A stretch of 64,000 nucleotides of DNA from contig NC_071354.1 of the NCBI RefSeq assembly GCF_943734655.1, positions 226,542,397 through 226,606,396 of the forward strand. The letters run 5' to 3'. How positions within the stretch are numbered: position 1 is the stretch's first letter; each line of letters opens with the position of its first letter. Source of the stretch: Sabethes cyaneus. Lineage: Eukaryota; Arthropoda; Insecta; Diptera; Culicidae. The notes below the pieces were generated by a model. That model saw only the letters and a program-made list of their open reading frames with translations. It ran no database searches and had not been told where the DNA came from. The position numbers and the translations under genes were made by a program. This document shows positions 49,006 to 58,865 of this stretch, in pieces.

Positions 49006-49800
49006 TATTGTTCCTTTTGTTTTGACATATTCTACTCGTTATACAATTCCAATGTAAAATTAACTTGCATATGATTTAATGTAAACTTTCTATGACGATC
49101 TTTTGTTATCTGGATTGTTCGCTAGTTTTTCTGTCGTGACCTGTTTATAGGAACATTCATTTGCGCTTCTCTGGATGTACTTTAATATTTATCTTTGCTT
49201 TTCCATATTTTCGTTTCATTCGGTCTCCACTTCCTCCTGGGTTTTCCCCCATTTCTGCTGGTTTATTTTTGTTTTTCTATAACCTTCTCATATTTTGTCG
49301 CCTATATTAATCTTAGTTACCTCAGTTAGTTATGATGTTTCTATTATTCTAATACTATTTTCTAATATTTCTTGCCTACCGCTTGAAAACTTTCTATAGG
49401 GGAGAGACGCCTACAGTGAGATACATTTTCCCAAAAAATTTAAAATTTTTTTGGTGACAGCTTCCAATGATCTCTTCAACCCATTTGAAATGTATATTCT
49501 TCTAGTTGTCTGAAAAAGTTTCAATCGTTTTGGTTTTAAGCTAAATTATTTATAACCACAAATCTCAAGGTGTCTTTCTGTCTCACTGTTCCCCAATAGG
49601 TGGAAAGAATGAGTCAAAGAGGTTTCGTATTTGTATGTATTTTCTTTTCGTCTGTATCTTTCCTTTTGGGCTTTTCATTCTGTTACCTTTCCTCTTTAAG
49701 AATTTCAATCTGGCTTGTATTATTTATAATTTTTTGTCTCCTTTCTCGTGATGTTATTTTTCGTGGCTAAGTAATTTTCTGTACACTATTTCCTTTTTTT

Positions 49801-49860
49801 TGTTAGATTATAGTCACTTTAACAGTTTGGGTCATTCGTGACTTCTGCGGGGTTAGGTAT
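49801..49860 (-). mobile_element. SINE 3' fragment (family of 30145-30248)
   Basis: The minus strand carries the CCCCGCAGAAGTCACGAATG ... AGTGACTATAATCTAAC end, just outside the Helitron-like element. Confidence 0.7.
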
Positions 49861-49962
49861 TTCCTTTTTTTCACTACCACTGAAGCTACTTGTTTTTAAC
49901 TATGTCTTGCCCCACACTTTTTTGCACTTTGCTCAAAAACTTTTCTTTCATTTACAAGTTAA

Positions 49963-51761
49963 CTAGCTGACCCGACAAACTTCGTATTGCCACAAATTAA
50001 CATGTGTTGTACATAAATCATGAATCTCGAATGATCTTTGTCACAATCTCGAGTTTTGCAATCCCCCCAGTGGGCGGCGCTTCCGACGGTGGGTCACCGG
50101 CAACACTCACGACCGTCTCGTCCTGAATGATCTAGTGTTACTATAGATAGTTTTTGTGGTCTTGTTATTGACTAATGTTTTATGGAAGAGTCTCGAAATT
50201 CTCGAGTTCGATTAGTTTTTGAGTTTCGCAAAAAATTCTGTTTTATTTGTATGAGAGTCCATATCCTCCTACCACAGGGGTGAGAGGTCTCTAACTATCA
50301 TAACATAAATTCAAGACTCCAAAATCTGCCACATGCCAAATTTGGTTCCATTTGCTTGATTAGTTCTCAAGTTATAAGGAAATTTGAATTTCATTTGTAT
50401 GGGAGCCCCCCTCTTAAAAGGGGAAGGGGTCGTAATTCACCGTAGAAAAAAATTCTGCAATCTAAAACTCCCACATGCCAAATTTGGTTCCATTTGATTG
50501 ATTAGTTTTCGAGATAAGAGGAAATTTGCATTTCATTTGTATGGAACCGACCCTCTTAAAGGGGAGATGGGTCATAACTCGCTTTCTAAAGAGGAGAGGG
50601 GTCTCAATTCACCATAGAAAAAAATCTTGCCTCCAAAACCACTTACATGTCAAATTTGGTTCCATTTGCTTGATTAGTTCTCGAGTTATGAGGAAATTTG
50701 TATTTCGTTGGAATAGGAGCCCCCCCTCCTAAAGTGGGGAGAGGTCCTAATCCACCATAGAAAATATTCTTGCCTACAAAAACATCCACATGCTAAATTT
50801 GGTTCCATTTGCTTGATTAGTTCTACAGTTATGAGGAAATTAGAATTTCGTTTGTATGGGAGCCCCCCCCCTTCTAAAAAGGTAAGAAGTCTTAATTCAT
50901 CATGGAAAAATGGTCGCCTCCAAAAACACCCACATGCCAAATATGGTTCCATTTGCTTGATTAGTTCTCGAATTATGAGGAAATTTGTATTTCATTTATG
51001 TAGAAGCCCCCCCTCTTAAAGTGGGGAGGGGTCCGAATTCACCATAGAAAATATTTTTGCCTCCAAAAACCTCCACATGCCAAATTTGGTTCTATTTGTT
51101 TGATTAGTTCTCGAGTTATGAGGAAATTTGTATTTCATTTGTATAGGAGTCCCCCCCTCCTAAAGTGGGGAGAGGTCCTAATTCATCATAGAAAAAATTC
51201 TTGCCTCCAAAAACACCTGCATGCCAAATTTGGTTCCATTTGCTTGATTAGTTCTCGAGTTATGAGGAAATTTGTATTTCGTTTGTACAGGAGCCCCCCC
51301 CCTCTTAAAGTGGGGAGGGGTCCCAATTCACCATAGAAAATTTTCTTGCCCTCGAAAACCTTCACATGCCAAATTTGGTTCCATTTGCTTGATTAGTTCT
51401 CGAGTTATGAGGAAATTTGTATGGAAGCGCCCTCTCTTAAAGGGGAGAGGAGTTATAATTCCCCTTATAAAGAGGGTAGGGGTCTCAATTTATCATAGAA
51501 TAAATTCTTGTCACCGAAAACACCCACATGCCAAATGTTGTTCTATTTGCTTGATTAGTTCTCGAGTTATGCAGAAATTTCTGTTTCATTTGTATGAGAG
51601 CCCCCCCTCTTAGTGGGGGAGAGGTCTCTAACCATCATTAAAACCTTTCCTGGCCCCAAAAACCTCTACATGCAAATTTTCACGCCGATTGGTGCAGTAG
51701 TTTTCGATTCTATAAGGAACATACGGACAGACAGACAGAAATCCTTTTTTATAGGTATAGA
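49963..51761 (-). mobile_element. Helitron-like element with expanded 145-bp tandem array
   Basis: On the minus strand it starts TCTATACCTATAAAAAAGG after an A (with TCTGTCTGTCTGTCC just inside) and ends GTCGGGTCAGCTAG before a T, the same borders as 37892-38907. About nine tandem copies of a 141-174-bp unit occupy 50300-51690. Each contains ATGAGGAAATTTGTATTTC, CCATTTGCTTGATTAGTTCT and a run of C/G. The GC-rich core lies at 50060-50140. No Rep/helicase ORF; ORFs inside (50526-51613) come from the repeat. Confidence 0.85.
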
Positions 51762-54137
51762 TTTCTATTTAATCGATTTTTTTTCTATGTCCTGTTCGCT
51801 TATTTTTTTATTTTTCTGTCGTAACGTGACGTGTTTTTCCGGATATACTTTAAATTTTATCTTTGTGTTTTCATATTTTCCTTTTATTGGGTCCACTCTT
51901 TTTTCTTATTTCTCCGTCATTTTTGCTTGCTTTCTATGCCTTTTTTTTTATTTTGCAATAACTGTTTCATATATGTTTGTCATTTTGCTAGCTTCTTCCC
52001 GTATGAATTACCTATGTCCTTTATGCTTTCCCTGTTCCTTTCATCGTGCTGTTTGTATATTCTCTATGTTCACTGCGTATTCCGTTCAAAGCTCTCCGTT
52101 TTCTTAATGTTTCTTTGCTTGTTTTCGTTTTTGCAATTTTTTTTTGTTTTATCTGCTGCTTTCGGGTTTCAATTGTGTTTATTATTTATTGTCTTTTGAA
52201 TTTTTCACTACTTTTATATACGTTTTCTATTTACGCCTTCTGCTTTCCATGGTTTATATCTATCTTTCTCGTTTCTCTATCTTTTATTAAGTATTCTATG
52301 TTTACACTCTGTTCTTACTACTATTTCCACATTTTTGTGATTTCTACGTACTAGTGTAGGTGTAGCTTAGGTCCTTCTGTCCGTCCTTTTCACTTCTCTT
52401 TTTTACTATTTATTGTTCCTGTGGCTCTTGCATGGTTTTTGAGTGCTTTATTGTATTTATTTCCTTGTTTTTCTACTTAATATCTTCCTGTTTTTTTTTT
52501 GTTCTGTTACATAGAATAGTAGATTTCTATTGTGTCTTCTATTATTTTTAATGACATTCCTTCCTTTTCGTGACACATTTATGTTATTTTTCTTTTATAT
52601 TCTCCATTATCTGTCTATTTTCAGCATCGAGATGCTGCATTTTTCATTTTTTGTACTTTTCTCATTACTTTTCTTTAATTTTAAGGCTTTTTTCTTGTTA
52701 TTTATTTTTCTAATGTTTCGTTTATACTTAGTGACGTGTTAGTTTTCTGTCGCTGTTAATGTTCGTTTACTTTTCGCCGGTCGTGCATTATATTTTGTTT
52801 TTGGTTTCTATAATTTTCTCATATTTCGTCGTCATTTTACAATCTTCTTCATTATCTTCGCTACGTGTTACTACTTATGTTATAAGTAGTGTTTAGTTTC
52901 TTAGACTTTATCTCTCTATTTTTTCTCTTATCATTATTTTAATATTTTTGTCTGATTCCTAAGTGTTTCCTAGCTGATCTTTTTATTAGTTTCTTGATTT
53001 CTCTTAGTTACATTATATTTTTTCATCACTATAATTCTAATCTGATTTCGCTTATTTTTTAGTGTACTTCCAATTTTTACCATTCATTTTTTGTTTTGTA
53101 ACTTTTATTGCTTTTTTTCTTTTTACTATTTTGTTATTTTTTTTCGTGATATTTTGTTACTTATTCGCATACTGAAGTCACTTTTTACGTGACTATTATC
53201 GGAATTTACGCGGGTATTTTTACGCGTAATTTTGGAATTTACACAGTTTTTGCAATTTGCGTGTTTTTTCCTGCATGAATTTTTAAATAAATGTGGTTTT
53301 GAATTACGCGGGAAGTATCCTTCGCTTATAAAGCAACTTTAGCGTATTTTTGTACTATTTTCAAAGCTTCCATTTTACATATTTATTTTATTCCTTCTTA
53401 GTCTCCATTATTTTTCCAATTTCTTTCTTTATTTTTTTGCAGTCTATCGGTCGTGGCGTGTTTTTTATATTGTTATATTGTTGCTTTCTATATTCGTTTG
53501 ATTTTCTTTGTTTATACTAAATATTTTTTCTTTGTTTTTGTGTGACATTCTGTTGATTTATTTCTCTCTTCCTGTTTCTTATAGTTTTATTATATTTCTT
53601 CGACATTTTGCTACCAACTTATTGCATTCATCATCTGTATTTTTTCATCATGTTGTTCTAAACGTTCGCTAATTTCACTGTTCTATTTGTCTCTGTTTTA
53701 TTACTGTTTTCTCCTGTGTTCTTTGAATTCCTAGTTGATTATTTCTGCTTTTTATGTTTTTTATTCTGCATTGTTCTTTTTACTCTACATTTTTTGTCGC
53801 ATTTTAGATTTTTCGTTAAATTTTTCATATATTTTCTCATTCTTGCTTCTGCTGGGTTTAACGCTTTTCTCACTTCTGTTTTTTATGTTTACTTTCGGGT
53901 TTCAATTTTTTTCGTGCCTCTTTTTTTGGTGGTACCTATTTTAGTGGTATTTTGATCTCCGCTTTCTGTTATTCCTTGGATTCTCTTTGTTTGACTCCGA
54001 ATGCAAAAAAATTATACTGCTTATTTCTTATTTCTGAGCTACAGTCAAACCAACTTTCGCGCCATTCATTGTTACAGTTTGCTTCAAAGAAACACAATCG
54101 TTTGAAATTATCTGGTTATAAACGAAAGCAGCTGCGC

Positions 54138-54200
54138 ATTGCTTTTATAAACTTGAACCTTCTGTTTATTTTTATTTCGACAGATTTCGCAGCCAATTGT
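54138..54200 (-). mobile_element. SINE 3' fragment
   Basis: TTTATAAACTTGAACCTTCT and TCGACAGATTTCGCAGCC correspond to the 3' half of the 21430-21643 family. Confidence 0.55.
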
Positions 54201-54463
54201 TCAACCAGCGCCCGGGACGGATCTAGTGCTAGACGTTTAAAATGGTTTAAAAGTAGCTTAAATACACACTGGTATGCACTGGAATGTGTTGTTTTATTTT
54301 CTCTCTTATTTCCATCTCGAAGTGAACCATTGGGAATATTTAAATTTCAAATGTTTTACTGAATGATTCGAAAACCTTGGCAATGCGTCATATAGGAATT
54401 GCGTGATAAAATAAAATCATGTCAAAGAGCATATGAAAGTGTGAACGATTAGTTTGAATAATA

Positions 54464-54469
54464 TTTATT
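54464..54469 (-). terminator. Poly(A) signal of the 27 kDa glycoprotein gene
   Basis: AATAAA on the minus strand, 38 nt after the stop codon of the gene at 54507-55467. Confidence 0.6.
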
Positions 54470-54506
54470 TGTATAAAGTTCGCAACAATAACAAAACATT
54501 TTTGCC

Positions 54507-55467
54507 TCATTTACAGGGCGTTAGGCTCAGCAGATTCCGATAGAACAAGCTAAACAATTCCAGGTAACTCATTGCTCCACAGTCCCGGATATGATTGTTG
54601 ATGCAGTCTCGCATTTTATAGATTTCGCTAAAATAAACCCAATGGTTGATTTAGATCCCATGGCAAAAACAGAAGCCGGATTCCATTCCTTGCACTTACT
54701 TGCACTCGGTAATGGTGTACTTCTTCAAATCCATTTCCATGGTTTTGTTGGAAACCAAGTCCATGCACTCGTCCACAGCCGGGGCCAGTTCGATGGCACA
54801 CGATCGGGAAAGTGGTTCACGAAGTTCTAGAACAACAACTCACTGTTTTAAACGGTTAAACAAAATGGCACAGTAGAAAAGAACTAACTTAACAGCATGG
54901 CTCCACTGTCGTTGCAAACCAACTTCAGTGCCTCCGGCACTGTATCAACGATTTTCTGCAAAATTTCCATATCATCCGGATCGGTGAAGCACGGTTTTAC
55001 CTTTTCAACCACCGGATCAATGCAGGTTAGAGATTGTTCGATTTGCCCACAAATTCTGCACATTGAAAGACAAAATTAACTTTCCATTGAAAAGTTACAG
55101 TTAGAAACTCACTGCTCCAATATTCTGGATTGCTCCAGCTTGCTCAAGTTGTCAACCGATGTTTGCAGAAAACTCATGTTCACGTGACCGGTAAAACAGC
55201 GCGGGGTTTCCTGATGCAAAACATGCATCAGCTCGTGGAAAGCTTTGTCACTTCCGGTGGCGTTTCGGCACTCGTTTTCAATTTCCTGCATGAATTCCGT
55301 TGCCTCCAGGGCACCGGTCGGCGCAGCCGGTGGTATAGCTCCTAAAGTGGGTTCCATGAATGAAGATGGATAATTGCTGGTCGTGAAAGGATGTGCGCGG
55401 TTTGACAAACGTTACCTGCCAGGGATAGCGCCAGAACAAACGCCACTAGAACTGCACGAGGTGTCAT
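54507..55467 (-). CDS. 27 kDa haemolymph glycoprotein family (DUF1397), secreted
   Basis: Five exons read from splice sites: 55467-55416, 55341-55113, 55055-54889, 54826-54700 and 54627-54507, giving 231 residues. Introns are 74, 57, 62 and 72 nt, all GT-AG, with phases agreeing at every junction. Exon 1 is a signal peptide (MTPRAVLVAFVLALSLAG). The mature part has 12 cysteines, spaced through NECRNATG, TPRCFTG, QICGQ, LTCID, KPCFTD, LVCND, RSCAIE, DECMD, TEC, RDCIN, RDCG and the C-terminal TPCK, and N-glycosylation motifs NAT, NMS, NDS and NKT. Length, cysteine spread and C-terminal ending fit the insect 27 kDa haemolymph glycoprotein family, whose molecular function is not established. A TATAAG (55553-55548) lies 81 nt before the ATG and AATAAA 38 nt after the stop. 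Intron 4 retention would stop translation at once. No defects seen. Confidence 0.9.
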
Positions 55468-55547
55468 ACTGAGCGAACCAATCTCCACCAGAGTTTCCGA
55501 AGTTCTGCCGAATGCGGCTGGTTAGAACCCGGAACCCATTCAGTGCG

Positions 55548-55553
55548 CTTATA
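55548..55553 (-). promoter_or_regulatory. Probable TATA element of the 27 kDa glycoprotein gene
   Basis: TATAAG on the minus strand, placing a start site some 30 nt downstream at about 55520 and leaving a short 5' leader of about 55 nt. Confidence 0.5.
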
Positions 55554-55559
55554 TTGTTA

Positions 55560-56600
55560 AGCAATTGTTCGTACATAAGCAAAAAGTGCAGTGGCCGTAG
55601 TACTAGGCTTTGTTCTCCGATCTAGATTGGAGCAGGTTATCACACCGATGCGGTGTGGGGTGTGGGTGATTGGTGGGTGGGTACTCTCCCGCCCCAGTGG
55701 CTTTCAGATTGAGCGAAACGGTCAATAATGGGAGGCCTTTTTGTGCTGCTGTAAAGTGGAAGTGAATTAAGGTGACAAATTATCGTTCATTCGACGAGGC
55801 CCCGGTAGCTGCGCTACATAGTCGTGATGTGCGTTTGATAGTTTGGTGGTCTGGTTTCTGAGGGGAGCCGGGGGGGGGGGGAACTGTCGTGGATAGCAGT
55901 GTGGACAGGCTGGACTTGGTTTCTGGTATGTGGAGCACGAGTAGTTTGCCGCTGGATCCGAATTGCAGAGGTACAGTTTTAGTGCAAGTTTTTACAGGTT
56001 GTTGTTGTTCTTTGATCATGACTGTACCGTGATAGGGCAGTTCCTGTGAGGTGAATTAGTGGTTAGATACGCTATCGTTTTGCGCGGGTATTGTTCTGGT
56101 GAATGATAAATGACACGACTGAACACAATTGTTCGTCATGACCTTGAAGATTGGAAAGTTTTTTTTCGGGTGTAACTTTTTCCAGCTATAAAATACATAA
56201 AAAGTTGGAACCGGTTCCACGTGACTGTAATGATAACGCGAACAATCTCTTGGTTTTTCATGACACGCCAGTATTTTATTTTTATTCAGAAAAATATTTT
56301 ATTGAATAATTGACTTTTTATTAAACACTATCAATTTTCTCTGAATAAAATACTATCAATTTTTAAACAGTGGCACAAGAAAGTTTAAAAAAAAAACCGC
56401 CGAGAAAGAGAAATGAGAAGGTTATTTACATGGTATTACTCATACTCCGAGCGAGTGATCAGCTCAGTTAAAATAAATTAATCTAATTTGAATCAATAAT
56501 GGTCGTGATAAATAGTTTCTGAAATGGCAATGAAATGATTATGTTAACTATAAATCTACAAATATATAATTTAAGATGTTTTCAATTTCTTATTCTAGAT
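55560..56600. other. Intergenic region between the divergent secreted-protein genes
   Basis: Contains a G-run (55869-55880). ORF 55780-56019 (minus) shows no domain. About 1.2 kb separate the two start codons, so regulatory sites for both may lie here; none was identified beyond the TATA element. Confidence 0.4.
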
Positions 56601-56632
56601 ATATCGACTTGGATTTATCATTCTTCTCAAGA

Positions 56633-57111
56633 ATGCTATACAGGCGTCTAGGATCGACAATTTTACCGTTAGCCTTGCTCTGTGGATGTCAGTTGAAGAT
56701 TGACCGGAGCAAATTTATTTGATTACTAACTGTGTTCAATAACTGTAGTGTCCACAGGAATGCTAAACGATGAACACCCTTATGAAAGGAATGATTTTGA
56801 AACACCATGCCAGGTGGAACCTTTCCGGAACGTTGCTGGTCATATATCCGATGGACTATCCGTCTGCTTCGAACAGCAGCAATGGGATTCCAGTGATCAA
56901 CAGTAAGCGTGAGAAAGCACGGCATGCTTTTTAATTTCGTTGAAATGTTGAAATTTTTGCAGGCCTTGTGAATGTGCTTTTCGGTGCAGTGAAAAGGTGA
57001 TTCAACAGCTTGAAACCTGCCACCCGGAGAGCCACGCTACGTTAACGATACTTTTGGCGGCTTTGTCAGCAATGGAAAAGACTACTTGTAAAGGACCAAC
57101 ACACCAAACAA
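56633..57111 (+). CDS. Unrecognised cysteine-rich secreted protein, 5' three exons
   Basis: I do not recognise the family. Exons 56633-56687, 56749-56902 and 56963-57111 give 119 codons plus one base; introns are 61 and 60 nt, GT-AG, with consistent phases. Exon 1 encodes a likely signal peptide (MLYRRLGSTILPLALLCG). The mature part includes NDEHPYERNDFETPCQVEPF, AGHISDGLSVCFEQQQWD, then across the second junction QQPCECAFRCSEKVIQQLE, TCHPESHATLTILLAALSA and MEKTTCKGPTHQ. It has seven cysteines after the signal. The second junction (AACA|GTAAGC ... TTTTTGCAG|GCC) and the last donor (AACAA|GTAAGA) are strong; the first donor (GGAT|GTCAGT) is weaker. The next exon is not identified: the intron starting at 57112 is filled by transposons. 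It could be an intact gene with a long intron or a truncated relic. Confidence 0.6.
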
Positions 57112-57213
57112 GTAAGAAAAGTTTAGGTGGATTTTGTTGCAATTTTCTTTAGTTTTCGAAAAAAAAGGACATGAAACATTAAAAACATGATCTATGGCAT
57201 CCAGTTTCGTACC

Positions 57214-57840
57214 TAAAATTAAATAAAAAGAAGAAAACTTATCCAATTTTATTCTACTATGTATATTTTATTCACGACAGATACGTCTTTCGCCTACGAC
57301 TTGCAGGCTTCCTCAGTATCTGTTTTCGAAAACAGACACTAAGGAAGCCTGCAAGTCGTAGGCGAAATACGTGTCTGTCGTGAACAGGGATGGTTCGATC
57401 ACTTTGACTCAATTTTGATTCCTTTGGCACTACAGCCTCAGCCGAGCAAAATTTGACAAATTTATGTATGAGACATTTGTAGAAATCGTTATTATTTACA
57501 ATTTTGCAGAATAAAGCGTTGCTATAATTTTTGTAGTTACGGCGCTACAATGCTGGTACCTCTTTAGTAACTAAATGAACGTTCATTTAGTTACTAATGA
57601 GATACTAGCATTGTAGCACCGTAACTACGAAAGATACTGCAACACTTTATTCAGCAAAATTGTAGGTCTAGTTATTATCTACAAATGTCCCATACATCAA
57701 TTTGTCAAATTTTGCTCGGTGAGGACGCTACTGTCAAATGAATCTAAATTGAGTCAAAGTGATCGAACCATTCCTGGTCGTGAATAAAATATACATAGTA
57801 GAATTAAATTGGATAAGTTTTTTTTTATTTAATTTTGGGT
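57214..57840. mobile_element. Palindromic foldback element with a nested hAT MITE
   Basis: The host element, after removing 57385-57776 and one 8-bp duplication, is a near-perfect hairpin of about 225 bp centred on TCTGTTTTCGAAAACAGA (57328-57345). Arms run AATTAAATAAA ... CGACAGATACG ... CTTGCAGGCTTCCTC. Half copies occur at 45893 and 10105. Confidence 0.85.
57385..57776. mobile_element. hAT-type MITE, 8-bp target duplication
   Basis: Ends CAGGGATGGTTCGATC and (inverted) CAGGAATGGTTCGATC, with the inverted repeat extending over nearly the whole half-length, about 185 bp each side. Flanked by GTCGTGAA at 57377-57384 and 57777-57784. CAG-type ends with an 8-bp duplication define hAT elements. 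392 bp, non-coding. Confidence 0.93.
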
Positions 57841-57844
57841 TTCG

Positions 57845-58670
57845 TATTCTCCTCTTGAAGAGTCAGGCCATAAGCTCAAGTAGGTTTACTACGCTTTGCT
57901 GAAAGCAGCAATAAAACCGAATATGCTTTTCTTAGTTTGACGGCAACTGCCATGTAGTCTAATGAAGCTTTTCGCCTTGTTGTACAAAGTTATAAAGTAT
58001 AAAACTTACTGCGTTAAAAGCAATATCACCAAGGCAGCTTTATTAACTTGAAAATATAACGCCGTAAGCAGGACTGTCAGATCATCCTGGACAGTTAAAT
58101 TCACAGCGACCACATTAAAATATTGGAAAAAATATATAATAAATTTTCAGTTTCCGTAGTTGTGCAGCATATGCGCATCAAATTTTATTGTGCATATTGA
58201 AATGAAAAGTGGTTGAAATTACGACGCCATCAAAATTTTGCAATTTTTCAAAAAATAAAACCTAAAACATTTGCTTAAACAAAACAGCTATATTCGATTA
58301 GTCAATCTTAATTTTTAGCCGAATCATTCTAGCTGTATTCTAACAAGAAAACCGATTATTAATTTAGTAACTTACTTTCTGCAAGACACAGTTTGGTTTG
58401 ATGAATGATTTGCAAAAATGATTTCGGTGCTGAACTCTAACAGTCTTCATGATAGCAGCAATAAATCTGTTTGGTCAAGTACGATCAAGCTAACAGTTTT
58501 ATTGCGGTTTGACAAGCAACTGCAATAAGATCAACTTTGACTGGTGCGCCATATTGTATTGTACTTATAGTAAGTTTATGAAAGATGTGTCACAGCCAAC
58601 CAGTTTTATCGTGGTACTATAAGCAACCACAATAAATTTGATTTGTAAACAGTTTTTTATGGTTTTAAAG
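57845..58670. mobile_element. Truncated relative of the 28974-30303 element
   Basis: Aligns in the same order with about 29106-30100 (AAGCTCAAGTAGG, GCAATAAAACCG, TGACGGCAACTGCCAT, GATTGGTCAAG, AAGCAACCACAATAAA). Both CCCAAGT ends are missing. Confidence 0.8.
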
Positions 58671-58865
58671 CTGACGGATTTCACGCCAACTCGACCAGAG
58701 GTTGGCATGATCCTCTCAGAATTTAATGAAACTTTGTGTGTGTAAAGAGTTCATGTAAATAAATAACTTTTCTTACTTAGTTTTTCGGTAATTGGTCTAG
58801 ACTAAGAAGAAAAGGGAAAGGGCTTAATTTTTTTTTATTATAAAAAATAAACTCGAAAGCTATAA
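58671..58865. other. Unassigned
   Basis: AT-rich, no feature. Confidence 0.3.

Larger units (their letters stand above)
46420..53960. repeat. Pyrimidine-rich degenerate satellite field
   Basis: Outside the elements listed separately, the plus strand is T/C-rich with recurrent phrases such as TTCTGCTTTCCAT, TTCGGGTTTC and TCTATGTTTAC. The stretches 47640-47990 and 52020-52340 align with each other, showing a long higher-order unit. All ORFs (Phe/Leu/Ser-rich, up to 164 codons, such as 51613-52107 and 47546-47962) are low-complexity by-products and have no coherent domain. Confidence 0.75.

Noticed and set aside
50290..51690. CRISPR-like regular array
   Set aside because: Units of 141-174 bp repeat along their whole length with no unique spacers; it is a tandem repeat inside a Helitron-like element.
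47546..53955. Hydrophobic ORFs that mimic membrane proteins
   Set aside because: Phe/Leu/Ser-rich products of pyrimidine-rich satellite, open in several frames at once.
55109..55408. 99-codon ORF starting MSNRAHPF as an independent gene
   Set aside because: Its first 20-odd codons are intron 1 of the glycoprotein gene; the acceptor at 55342 and exon 1 signal peptide give a better model.
56689..56925. 78-codon minus-strand ORF with protein-like look
   Set aside because: It is the antisense of the plus-strand exon 56749-56902, which has matching splice sites and phases on both sides.
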